A stretch of 64,000 nucleotides of DNA, from NCBI GenBank assembly GCA_002314145.1, contig DCCG01000042.1, positions 1 through 64,000 on the forward strand. The letters run 5' to 3'. Below, one piece after another: positions 35,584 through 43,846 of this stretch. The notes beneath the pieces were generated by a model that saw only the letters and a program-made list of their open reading frames with translations, was not told where the DNA came from and did not search any database. Position 1 is the stretch's first letter, and every line of letters starts with the position of its first letter. A program made the translations under genes and the position numbers. Origin of the DNA: Thalassolituus sp. UBA1087. GTDB taxonomy: Bacteria > Pseudomonadota > Gammaproteobacteria > Pseudomonadales > Oceanobacteraceae.

Positions 35584-36456
35584 ATGTCTATTCTGATTAA
35601 TAAAGACACCAAAGTTATCTGCCAGGGTTTTACTGGTGGTCAGGGTACTTTCCACTCTGAACAGGCAATCGCTTACGGTACCCAGATGGTGGGTGGTGTA
35701 ACACCAGGCAAAGGTGGTACTGAACACCTGGGTCTGCCGGTTTTCAACACCGTAAAAGAAGCGGTTGACGCTACAGGTGCGGATGCATCGGTTATTTATG
35801 TACCAGCACCTTTCTGTAAGGATTCTATCCTGGAAGCAGCAAACGCAGGTATCAAACTGATCGTCTGTATCACTGAGCACATTCCGGTTATGGATATGCT
35901 GCAGTGTAAAGTGAAGTGTGATGAACTGGGCGTACGTCTGATCGGACCTAACTGTCCGGGCGTTATCACACCGGGAGAATGTAAAATCGGTATTATGCCG
36001 GGTCACATTCACCTGCCGGGTAAAGTGGGTATCGTATCCCGTTCCGGTACGCTGACTTATGAAGCGGTTAAACAGACGACAGATCATGGTTTTGGTCAGT
36101 CTACCTGTGTTGGTATCGGTGGTGACCCGATTCCGGGCTCTAACTTCATCGATATTCTGGAAATGTTCCAGAACGATCCGAAAACCGAAGCCATCGTTAT
36201 GATTGGTGAAATCGGCGGTACGGCAGAAGATGAAGCAGCAGCCTACATCAAAGCCAACGTGACCAAACCTGTTGTGTCTTACATTGCCGGTGTTACTGCA
36301 CCGAAAGGTAAGCGTATGGGGCACGCCGGTGCGATCATCTCCGGTGGTAAAGGTACTGCGGATGAGAAATTCGCAGCACTGGAAGACGCTGGTGTTAAAA
36401 CCGTGCGCTCTCTGGCGCAGATCGGTGAAGCACTGAAAGAAGTTACCGGCTGGTAA
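35584..36456 (+). CDS. sucD: Succinyl-CoA synthetase alpha subunit
   Basis: 290-residue subunit with an N-terminal CoA-binding Rossmann domain (ICQGFTGGQGTFHSEQA) and the phosphohistidine in GHAGAIISGGKGTA. It completes the TCA block. A strong terminator follows within 50 bases. Confidence 0.97.
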   Translation: MSILINKDTKVICQGFTGGQGTFHSEQAIAYGTQMVGGVTPGKGGTEHLGLPVFNTVKEAVDATGADASVIYVPAPFCKDSILEAANAGIKLIVCITEHIPVMDMLQCKVKCDELGVRLIGPNCPGVITPGECKIGIMPGHIHLPGKVGIVSRSGTLTYEAVKQTTDHGFGQSTCVGIGGDPIPGSNFIDILEMFQNDPKTEAIVMIGEIGGTAEDEAAAYIKANVTKPVVSYIAGVTAPKGKRMGHAGAIISGGKGTADEKFAALEDAGVKTVRSLAQIGEALKEVTGW

Positions 36457-36476
36457 GCCAGTCGTTTAAGCTTCTT

Positions 36477-36504
36477 AAAAAAACCCGCTGCGGCGGGTTT
36501 TTTT
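36477..36504 (+). terminator. Terminator of the TCA cluster
   Basis: AAACCCGC / GCGGGTTT stem, 4-base loop, flanked by A- and T-runs, about 20 bases after the sucD stop. Confidence 0.92.
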
Positions 36505-36603
36505 GTGCCTGCGATTACCTTGCTGCCGCATCAGGCCGACGTCAGCGGACCTTATGTGTCCCGGGTCATATCGTTAGAGTGGCGTAAAAAAAGAGTCTCT
36601 TTT

Positions 36604-37197
36604 ATGCCTGCCATTAACGTCTCTGTGCTGTTCGCTGTATTTAAACTCGCTCTGTTAGCCGCCTGTGTTGCAACCTTCTGTGATGCTGTGCATGTGTATA
36701 CCGGCACGCTGCGTTATCCGGACCCTGTCTGGTTCGGACAGGCGGCCTGGGTCTTTCCTTTATTTCTGCTGGCGTTTGCCGCCATGGCTCTGGCATATCT
36801 GGTATTACTACATTATCTGCGCGGGCCCTTAGCATTAAAGCTCAGTCGCTCTGCCGGCAGTGCCAGTGCTATGGTGGAAGCCATTACATTATTTGCCTTT
36901 TGCTATCTGTTGAGTGGTTTTGGTAATGAAAGCCCGGTGTTTCTTAACTGGGTTTTCTATGGCACTTTATTGATCCGCCTGGTGTTCAGTTATGAGCGCT
37001 GTTTTATGCTGATACTGGCCACCATGCTTGGATTAAGCGGAATGCTGGCGGAAGGACTGCTGGGCTCACTGGCGATGGTCGCTTACCGTGAAGCAGAGAT
37101 ATTCCATGTTCCCTGGTGGCTGGGAGGGCTGTATGCCCATGGCGCCTTTGCTCTGCGCGAAAGTATGCGTGCTCTGGTGTTATCTGAGGCATACTGA
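36604..37197 (+). CDS. Uncharacterised multipass membrane protein
   Basis: A 197-residue protein with about five hydrophobic segments, a short polar loop with LKLSRSAGSASAM, and the C-terminal HVPWWLGGLYAHGAFALRE. I do not recognise the family; the conserved-looking end suggests it is a real, widely distributed membrane protein. I use ATG 36604; an earlier ATG at 36505 would lie directly after the sucD terminator and adds a polar stretch. No functional clue from neighbours. Confidence 0.65.
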   Translation: MPAINVSVLFAVFKLALLAACVATFCDAVHVYTGTLRYPDPVWFGQAAWVFPLFLLAFAAMALAYLVLLHYLRGPLALKLSRSAGSASAMVEAITLFAFCYLLSGFGNESPVFLNWVFYGTLLIRLVFSYERCFMLILATMLGLSGMLAEGLLGSLAMVAYREAEIFHVPWWLGGLYAHGAFALRESMRALVLSEAY

Positions 37198-37246
37198 TAT
37201 AGCATCGCTGTCGGTGAATCCAACCGCCAGCGCATTTATTTAATCA

Positions 37247-37723
37247 GTGGAAATCGTTTTGGATATTATTAATCTGAAAGAGCGGCCGGATGTCTGTCAG
37301 CAACTGGCGCACTGGCATTATCAGGAATGGCATGCGCTTTACCCGCAGGACAGCGCTGAGAGCTTTCTGCAGGATCTGAAAAAGTCACTGGGTGACCGTG
37401 ATATTCCCTCTACCTGGATAATGGTTGAGGGTGATCAGTTACTGGGCAGCTGCAGCCTGATCGAAGACGATATGGATAGCCGTCAGGAACTGACGCCCTG
37501 GCTGGCCAACGTGTTTATTCATCCGCAACACCGCGGCCGGGGCCTCGGCAGTCAGCTGGTCCGGGCGGTCATGGATAAAGCCCGCCAGGCCGGTGTCTCC
37601 CGCTGTTATCTGTTTACTGAGGATCAGTCAGCACTTTACCGTAAGCTGGGCTGGACGGTTTACGAAGAGACGGATAATCACGGAATTCCGGTGACTCTGA
37701 TGCAGATGGAGTTTTCTGCCTGA
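37247..37723 (+). CDS. GNAT-family N-acetyltransferase
   Basis: 158-residue acetyltransferase with the acetyl-CoA pyrophosphate loop in HPQHRGRGLGSQLVRAVMD and the usual fold ending in LYRKLGWTVYEE. Start is a GTG. Substrate unknown. It converges on cobB with 2 bases between stops. Confidence 0.85.
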   Translation: MEIVLDIINLKERPDVCQQLAHWHYQEWHALYPQDSAESFLQDLKKSLGDRDIPSTWIMVEGDQLLGSCSLIEDDMDSRQELTPWLANVFIHPQHRGRGLGSQLVRAVMDKARQAGVSRCYLFTEDQSALYRKLGWTVYEETDNHGIPVTLMQMEFSA

Positions 37724-37725
37724 GC

Positions 37726-38433
37726 TTACGTCAGCGCCAGCAGAGACTGAAAATAGCCAGGTACTTCTGTGCCGGCCGGGCCGTACCTGTGCTCTGCAAA
37801 CAGATCCTCCACATTGGAGGGTTCCATATTGAGTTCCACGGTATGGGCACCGGCCTGACGTGCAATCTGTACGAAACCGGCGGCCGGGTACACATGGCCG
37901 GACGTGCCGATACTGACAAACAGATCGCATTGCTCCAGAGCCGCATAAATATCATCCATATACAGTGGCATTTCACCGAACCAGACAATATGTGGACGCA
38001 GAGATAATTGCTGGCAACAGGGGCAGGGCGTGTCGGCGGTAATGTCCTGAGAAAATGATATGACGGCGCCGGAGTTGATACAGCGGGCCTTCAGCAGTTC
38101 ACCGTGCATATGCAGGAGATTCTCGCTGCCCGCACGTTCGTGCAGGTCATCAACATTCTGGGTAACCAGCAGGAAGCTGCCATCAAAAGACTGTTCAAAA
38201 TCCGCTAACGCCTGGTGTGCCGGGTTGGGATGAACATCGGCCAGTTGCCGGCGGCGTTCGTTATAAAAGTTTTGCACCAGCGCAGGGTTACGTTCAAAGG
38301 CTTCCGGTGTGGCAACATCCTCGACGCTGTGGTTTTCCCATAAACCATCACCATCGCGGAAGGTTTTCAGCCCGGACTCTGCGGAAATACCGGCACCGGT
38401 CAGAACGACAATACGACGGAATTGTGTACTCAT
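37726..38433 (-). CDS. cobB: Sir2-type NAD-dependent protein deacylase (CobB)
   Basis: 235-residue sirtuin that removes acetyl and probably succinyl groups from lysines. Motifs: GAGISAESGLKTFRD, TQNVDDLHERAG, HMHGEL with the catalytic His. FYNERRRQ contains the Tyr and Arg typical of class III sirtuins with desuccinylase activity. As in E. coli CobB the zinc site is partly reduced: a single Cys in ARCINSG, then CPCC. It overlaps the patatin gene by 4 bases (ATGA), so both are probably one operon. Confidence 0.93.
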   Translation of the reverse strand: MSTQFRRIVVLTGAGISAESGLKTFRDGDGLWENHSVEDVATPEAFERNPALVQNFYNERRRQLADVHPNPAHQALADFEQSFDGSFLLVTQNVDDLHERAGSENLLHMHGELLKARCINSGAVISFSQDITADTPCPCCQQLSLRPHIVWFGEMPLYMDDIYAALEQCDLFVSIGTSGHVYPAAGFVQIARQAGAHTVELNMEPSNVEDLFAEHRYGPAGTEVPGYFQSLLALT

Positions 38434-39581
38434 GCATCACCTGTGAAATGATCTGAGAAAAAATTGCGGATTTCGTCACTGCGTTGTATGGCATCTTTAA
38501 ATCCAAGCTCAATCAGATCTTTGCAGAAACCATGAGAAAATAAAAGATAACTGAGAATACCGGAACCACTATGACTGGTATTACCACTGCCTCCGAGAGC
38601 TATTTTTAATGCTCTGGGTAACTCATCGGCATGCAGCCCGGCAATTTCATCAATCGAGCGGCTGGGATTAATCGCCAGTAATTCCACCGATTTTAATTCC
38701 ATCGGCTCTTTCTTTTTGACTGATTCCGGAATTTTATCCAGTGTGCGGTTGATACGGGTCAGGCGCTCAATGTCGGTTTCCATACTGTCAAGAAAGGCGG
38801 CATTCAGCATATGGCCCATCATTTTTGCCGGCGAAGGGTAAAATACCGGTTTGTGTTCTTTCAGCTGAGTGGTGGGGGCGCCAACACCAATCACCATAAT
38901 TTTCTCTGCCCCCAGATGCAGTGCCGGGCTCAGTGGTGCCAGCTGACGCACAGCACCGTCGGCAAAATAATCATTATGAATTTTAACCGCCGGAAAAATC
39001 ATCGGAATGGCTGACGATGCCATCAGATGATCCAGTGTGACCCGGCTGCGGCTGCCGATACGGCGCAGTCTTTCCCAGTTGTTAATACTGTAATGGCCCT
39101 GGAAAAAACTGATGGATTTACCGTTTTCCAGCCCCGAGCAGTTGACGGCGATGGCGTGCAGCGCACCGTTATCGATGGCGGGCTGAATCTGGTCGAATTT
39201 AATCACCTCCGCCAGCAGTTCGCGCAGCGGTGTGTTGTCGAGCAGAGAAACGGTATCGTTGCGGTAGCGCTTTCCCAGCACCAGACTTTTCATCAGTCTG
39301 CCCAGCGGCCGGCTGACGCCCCAGAAGTCGGTGCGGTAAATCTGGTCACAGCTGAAATGCATCCAGATGCGTTCGAGATGGCGGATGCCCATACGGTAAT
39401 TTTCGGCATAGCTGGCGAGAGCGACGCCGTTGATGGCACCGGCTGAGGTACCGGAGATGATATCGAAAGGGTTGTAATGACCCTTGGGTAAAATTTTATG
39501 GATCGCTTTGAGTACGCCGACCTGATAAGCGGCCCGGGCGCCGCCACCTGATAAAATCAGCCCGGTTTTTTTGACATCCAA
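38430..39581 (-). CDS. Patatin-like phospholipase
   Basis: 383-residue serine acyl hydrolase. The oxyanion loop GGGARAAYQVG, the nucleophile elbow GTSAGAINGV and the DGA of the Ser-Asp dyad (YFADGAVRQ) are all visible. No signal peptide is evident, so it is likely cytoplasmic or membrane-bound; an RssA/YlbK-type relation is possible. First gene of a pair with cobB; divergent from riboflavin synthase. Confidence 0.9.
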   Translation of the reverse strand: MDVKKTGLILSGGGARAAYQVGVLKAIHKILPKGHYNPFDIISGTSAGAINGVALASYAENYRMGIRHLERIWMHFSCDQIYRTDFWGVSRPLGRLMKSLVLGKRYRNDTVSLLDNTPLRELLAEVIKFDQIQPAIDNGALHAIAVNCSGLENGKSISFFQGHYSINNWERLRRIGSRSRVTLDHLMASSAIPMIFPAVKIHNDYFADGAVRQLAPLSPALHLGAEKIMVIGVGAPTTQLKEHKPVFYPSPAKMMGHMLNAAFLDSMETDIERLTRINRTLDKIPESVKKKEPMELKSVELLAINPSRSIDEIAGLHADELPRALKIALGGSGNTSHSGSGILSYLLFSHGFCKDLIELGFKDAIQRSDEIRNFFSDHFTGDA

Positions 39582-39664
39582 TAGAAACCTCTGCGCTGCT
39601 CAGATCACTGCTATCAGCCTTAGTATAGTGCATAATGCCTGCGCTTAAGACAGGAGACTCTGAT

Positions 39665-40333
39665 ATGTTTACCGGAATTGTGCAGACCCGCTTACCTGTT
39701 GCTGATATGACAGCGCAGCAGGATATGTCGACCTTCACCTTTGATTTTCCCGCAGCACTGAGTGAGGGACTGCAGATTGGCGCATCCGTGGCGGTGAATG
39801 GCACCTGCCTGACGGTACGCAGCATCAGCCCCCATGCATCCGGGGCCCGGGTGAGCTTTGATGCAATTGCCCAGACACTGAACGTCACCAACCTGGGGGC
39901 GCTGGAACCAGGCAGCCTGGCCAATATCGAGCGCTCAGCGCGCTATGGGGATGAAATCGGTGGCCATGTGCTGTCCGGCCATGTGATGGAGACGGTGAAG
40001 GTGCTGTCGGTGGAAGAGTCGGCCAATAACTGTGTTGTCTGGATGGAGCGCCCCGCGCATCTTGCGCCTTATCTGCTGAATAAAGGCTTTGTTGCGCTGA
40101 ACGGCTGTAGCCTGACCATTGCAGAGCTGAAGGACGACGCTTTTTCGGTACATCTGATTCCGGAAACCCGTGATGTCACCACCTTTGGTGAAGTGGCAGC
40201 CGGTGATGCGATCAATCTGGAAGTGGATGCCCAGACTCAGGCGGTGGTTGAGACAGTGAAACGTCTGCTGTCCGATCCTGAGTCCGGTGCACAGTGGCTG
40301 CAGATGATCAGAGGCTCTGCAGATAACGGATAA
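39665..40333 (+). CDS. ribE: Riboflavin synthase, alpha chain type
   Basis: 222-residue enzyme converting two 6,7-dimethyl-8-ribityllumazine molecules to riboflavin. Two lumazine-binding repeats: first MFTGIVQ...GASVAVNGTCLTV, second GGHVLSGHVMET...GFVALNGCSLTI. ATG 39665 starts at the family's MFTGIVQ and has AGGAG upstream. Its end overlaps the convergent glutaredoxin gene by 26 bases. A standalone copy outside a rib operon; a lumazine protein-like paralogue (YdhQ type) is possible. Confidence 0.87.
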   Translation: MFTGIVQTRLPVADMTAQQDMSTFTFDFPAALSEGLQIGASVAVNGTCLTVRSISPHASGARVSFDAIAQTLNVTNLGALEPGSLANIERSARYGDEIGGHVLSGHVMETVKVLSVEESANNCVVWMERPAHLAPYLLNKGFVALNGCSLTIAELKDDAFSVHLIPETRDVTTFGEVAAGDAINLEVDAQTQAVVETVKRLLSDPESGAQWLQMIRGSADNG

Positions 40334-40550
40334 TATCAGCGGATTCAAACATCCACTGCTGTTCGCCCTGATCGTTTTCAATCAACAGACAGGGCACTGT
40401 GGTACGGCCGGTTGCCTGCTGCTGTTGTGCGCGGAACTCGCGGCTCTGCATCACATTGCGTTTTTCTACTTCTGCATTAATGCCCGGTAAGGACTGCAGC
40501 ACCCGCTGGCAGAAAGGGCAGGCATCATAGTAGTACAGCGCGTATTTCAT
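40308..40550 (-). CDS. Glutaredoxin-like protein
   Basis: 80-residue single-domain glutaredoxin with a dithiol site CPFC (YDACPFCQRV), the TVP cis-proline (RTTVPCLL) and ESADIIRYL near the end. Small thiol-disulfide reductase using glutathione. It is convergent with and overlaps the riboflavin synthase end by 26 bases and lies head to head with the TauE-like gene, 24 bases away. Confidence 0.9.
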   Translation of the reverse strand: MKYALYYYDACPFCQRVLQSLPGINAEVEKRNVMQSREFRAQQQQATGRTTVPCLLIENDQGEQQWMFESADIIRYLQSL

Positions 40551-40574
40551 AACTTTTCCCCTGACAGATTCAGT

Positions 40575-41339
40575 ATGGATTACATGGAACTGGTATTACT
40601 CTTTTTTATCTCGGTCGCCGCGAACTGGTTTTCCGCGCTGGCCGGTGGTGGCGCCGGGCTGATTCAACTGCCCATTCTTATCTTTATGGGGCTGCCATTT
40701 CCTCTGGCACTGGCCACCCATAAAGTTGCCACCGTTGCGCTTGGTGCCGGTGCGACCCTGCGTCATCTGCGGGCCGGAACGCTCTCCGCCTGGCTTCTGC
40801 TGCTGATCCTGATCAGCGGTGTGCCCGGTGTATGGGCAGGAGCCGTGTTTATCCTGGGTGTCGACAGCCGCGCTGCTGAAACAGCGCTGGGGCTGCTGAC
40901 ACTGGCGCTCGCTCTGTATTCCTGGTTCAGCCCCACACTGGGTCTGTCATCAGAACCACGTCACCGTTCATCCTTTGATATTATCCTTGGTGGCATAGTC
41001 CTATTGCTAATAGGTTTTGCCAATGGGGCACTGTCTGCCGGCAGCGGCCTGTTTGTGACCCTGTGGCTGGTGTACTGGTTCGGACTGGATTATAAAACGG
41101 CGGTTGCTCAGACTCTGGTGGCCGTCGGACTGGGCTGGAATGCCACCGGGGCCCTGACCATGAGCCTGGCAGCGGAAGTGCAATGGCACTGGATTCCTGC
41201 GCTTATCGCCGGCTCGTTACTGGGTGGTTATCTGGGCGCCAATACTTCGGTGCGTTCCGGCAACCGGACCATTAAGAGGGTTTATGAGCTGGTGACATTG
41301 ATTGTGGGTCTGAAACTGCTGGCGGGTGCTCTTCTCTGA
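40575..41339 (+). CDS. TauE/SafE-family membrane transporter
   Basis: 254-residue protein with about eight membrane helices and the two-fold family pattern (AGGGAGLIQLPILIFMG early; GLGWNATGAL and IAGSLLGGYLGAN late). These proteins are predicted sulfite or organosulfonate exporters. Its last 68 bases overlap the convergent sensor kinase gene. Confidence 0.87.
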   Translation: MDYMELVLLFFISVAANWFSALAGGGAGLIQLPILIFMGLPFPLALATHKVATVALGAGATLRHLRAGTLSAWLLLLILISGVPGVWAGAVFILGVDSRAAETALGLLTLALALYSWFSPTLGLSSEPRHRSSFDIILGGIVLLLIGFANGALSAGSGLFVTLWLVYWFGLDYKTAVAQTLVAVGLGWNATGALTMSLAAEVQWHWIPALIAGSLLGGYLGANTSVRSGNRTIKRVYELVTLIVGLKLLAGALL

Positions 41340-43773
41340 CATCCGTGGTGTGCAGCCAGCGGTAGACCACCGTCTTGATACCAGCCATCGACACCGGCTT
41401 ACTGAGGTAGTCATTCATGCCTGCGTTCAGGCAGCGCTGTTCATCGCCGGACATCGCATTGGCGGTAACGGCGATGATCGGGCAATCACTTTCCGCAAAG
41501 CTGCCGCTGCGGATTTTATCGGTGGCCTCAAAGCCGTCCATAACCGGCATCTGGCAATCCATAAATATCAGATCGTAATGATATTGGCGGTTGTCATCCA
41601 ACAGCAGTGCCAGCGCTTTTTCGCCGTTATCAGCCACATCCGTTTCAATATGCAGACGGTTAAGCATGGAACTCAGGACCCGCTGATTCACCGTATTATC
41701 TTCCACTATCAATGCCCGGCCGCGGATATTTTCAATGGGCGTCATGGACTGCTGTCGGGACATATTGCTGACGTCAGTTAATTCACTGCGCCCCAGTGGC
41801 TGAACCGGAATACGCAGCGTGACTCTGGTGCCCTGATGTTTGCTGCTGTCGATGCTGATGTCGCCCTGCATAACATGACAGACTGCTCTTACCAGTGACA
41901 GGCCAATCCCCAGCCCCTGATACTGACGCTGCATGGAGGAGTCCGCCTGACCAAAAGAATTCTGAATACGGACTAACTCATTATGGGTCATACCGACACC
42001 GGTATCCTTAATAATGATTTTCAGACAGGGCATTTGATTCACAACATCCATACTGACCGATACATGAATCCCGCCATGGTCAGTGAATTTTACCGCATTT
42101 TCTAACAGGGCCTTGAAGGCATGGCGGATACATTTGACGTCAGCCCGGATACAGTCAGGCAGAGCAGCATCGAGATGCAGGTCGAAAGTCAGGTTTTTTT
42201 CCTGACACAGCTGTCGGCTGTAATCTGATGTGGTTTGTATGAGCGTATTCAGGTCCATGGTTTCCGGCGCAAGAATACGGTTGCCGGCCTGCAGCTCGGT
42301 GTAAGTCAGAACATTATCCACCAGGTCCAGCATGTCACGGGCGCTGTCTCTGGCATCCTGCAGATTTGCCATCAGAGTGTGGCCCTTCTCATCGTCGGCC
42401 AGTTCCAGCGAGCCAATGATTCCGTTCAGTGGAGTACGGAATTCGTGGCTGATCGTTGCCAGAAAATCATTTTTAAGGCGGTTAGACTCCGCCAGGCGTT
42501 CAGCCCGGTATTCCAGTTCTTTTTTAACCCGCGCTTCTGCATCCAGCTTGGCTTTCTGCAGCAGTTTGATGCGGTCGGCCAGCGCAAACGACAGCAGTAC
42601 AATTTCCAGGCCGCTGCCAATTTTGCTGGCATGGATCGTCCACATATTATTGGGGAGCAGCCCCAGCATCATGCCGATGGTAATCATGCCACCGATGATG
42701 AGTGCAACCCAGGCCGCAAGAAAATAACGCGCCAGACGCTGGCCTTTGATCAGCATAACAAAGGACGCATAAAATACTGTCGTCAGAAAAATAACGACGA
42801 CGAATTTACCGATACTCATGACTGTGGAAATGGGAAACAGAAAGGAGCTGATGCAGATAGCCGCTGACAACATCAGGCAAAGCCGCAGAGCAATATCCGC
42901 CGGACGATGATGTAAACGGGTTTGCAGAAAGCCGCGCGTAAAGGTGGTGCCGAAAATGCCCACCAGACCAATGGTGAGAGGTACCGCAATCTGCTGAAAC
43001 CAGGGAGAAGCCGTCCAGATAAACTGGTAACCCAGACCGCTTGTCGCCAGCTGGATTCCGGCGAACGCAGCGATGTAGGTAATATAATGGAGGTAATTAT
43101 TATCCCGTATGCTGGTCCATAAAAATAAATTGTAGAGGAACATAACCAGCATCATGCCGTAGTACAGGCCCAGCCCATATTGTTCGTTGCTGCGCTCTTC
43201 GGTGAAGTGGTTTACCTCCCACAGGTTAATGGGTACCTGCATTGAGCTGGCACTGTGAACATTGATATAAATGGTCTGAAATGAATGTTCATGAAAATCC
43301 AGCGGCAGAATAAAATTACGGTGGCTGAAATCACGTTGTTCAAAGGGCAGCAGGTCGCCCATTTTTTTATGCCGTATCAGGTTCTGATCACCATCAAGAA
43401 TATAGATGTCCACCACGTCCAGCAGCGGATAATTGATTTCCATTAACCATTCGCGCTTACGCGACTGCGAACCATCGACGCTGAATTTCAGCCAGTAAGC
43501 GGAAGCGGTAAACCCTTCATTAAATACAGCTTTAGGGTAGGGTGATAAGCGGATATCGTGATTTAACAGGTAGGATAATGACCACTGATTTAACGGGTCT
43601 TCAATATAATAAAGTGCACTGGCGGTACTGATATGCTGGCTGCTGCGTTCCAGATAAAGGGTATTGGCGCTGTCTGCATCCTGTGCCCAGAGAGCAGCAG
43701 AAAAAGCCAGAAAAAAACAGGCGATGATTGACTGGCTGGTTTTTTTAACCCTGTTTTTTATCCGGATATCCAT
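41272..43773 (-). CDS. 7TMR-DISM hybrid histidine kinase
   Basis: An 833-residue sensor. Order: signal peptide (to about 30), extracellular 7TMR-DISMED2 domain (about 40-180), seven membrane helices (about 195-400), coiled linker, HisKA with the phospho-accepting His in SHEFRTPLNGIIGS, HATPase with NAVKFTDHGG, DTGVGM and GLGIGLSLVRA, and a receiver (ALIVEDNTVNQRV, FMDCQMPVMDGFEA, Lys in LSKPVS). The DISM domain often senses carbohydrates or small ligands. I use ATG 43773 over a TTG 12 bases upstream. The C-terminus overlaps the TauE gene by 68 bases. No separate response regulator is adjacent. Confidence 0.92.
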   Translation of the reverse strand: MDIRIKNRVKKTSQSIIACFFLAFSAALWAQDADSANTLYLERSSQHISTASALYYIEDPLNQWSLSYLLNHDIRLSPYPKAVFNEGFTASAYWLKFSVDGSQSRKREWLMEINYPLLDVVDIYILDGDQNLIRHKKMGDLLPFEQRDFSHRNFILPLDFHEHSFQTIYINVHSASSMQVPINLWEVNHFTEERSNEQYGLGLYYGMMLVMFLYNLFLWTSIRDNNYLHYITYIAAFAGIQLATSGLGYQFIWTASPWFQQIAVPLTIGLVGIFGTTFTRGFLQTRLHHRPADIALRLCLMLSAAICISSFLFPISTVMSIGKFVVVIFLTTVFYASFVMLIKGQRLARYFLAAWVALIIGGMITIGMMLGLLPNNMWTIHASKIGSGLEIVLLSFALADRIKLLQKAKLDAEARVKKELEYRAERLAESNRLKNDFLATISHEFRTPLNGIIGSLELADDEKGHTLMANLQDARDSARDMLDLVDNVLTYTELQAGNRILAPETMDLNTLIQTTSDYSRQLCQEKNLTFDLHLDAALPDCIRADVKCIRHAFKALLENAVKFTDHGGIHVSVSMDVVNQMPCLKIIIKDTGVGMTHNELVRIQNSFGQADSSMQRQYQGLGIGLSLVRAVCHVMQGDISIDSSKHQGTRVTLRIPVQPLGRSELTDVSNMSRQQSMTPIENIRGRALIVEDNTVNQRVLSSMLNRLHIETDVADNGEKALALLLDDNRQYHYDLIFMDCQMPVMDGFEATDKIRSGSFAESDCPIIAVTANAMSGDEQRCLNAGMNDYLSKPVSMAGIKTVVYRWLHTTDVREEHPPAVSDPQSMSPAHKPS

Positions 43774-43846
43774 TATCAAACACAATCCCTGAGTGAATTC
43801 TGATGCCTGACAATTGAGGCTTTCCTGAATATCCGGAACGCGTGTG

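Noticed and set aside
35536..36324. A 262-codon frame antisense to sucD
   Set aside because: Shadow of sucD; no protein-like composition or ribosome site that stands out.
39496..39924. A 142-codon frame across the patatin/riboflavin synthase boundary
   Set aside because: Serine-rich shadow of both genes on the opposite or same strand in another frame.
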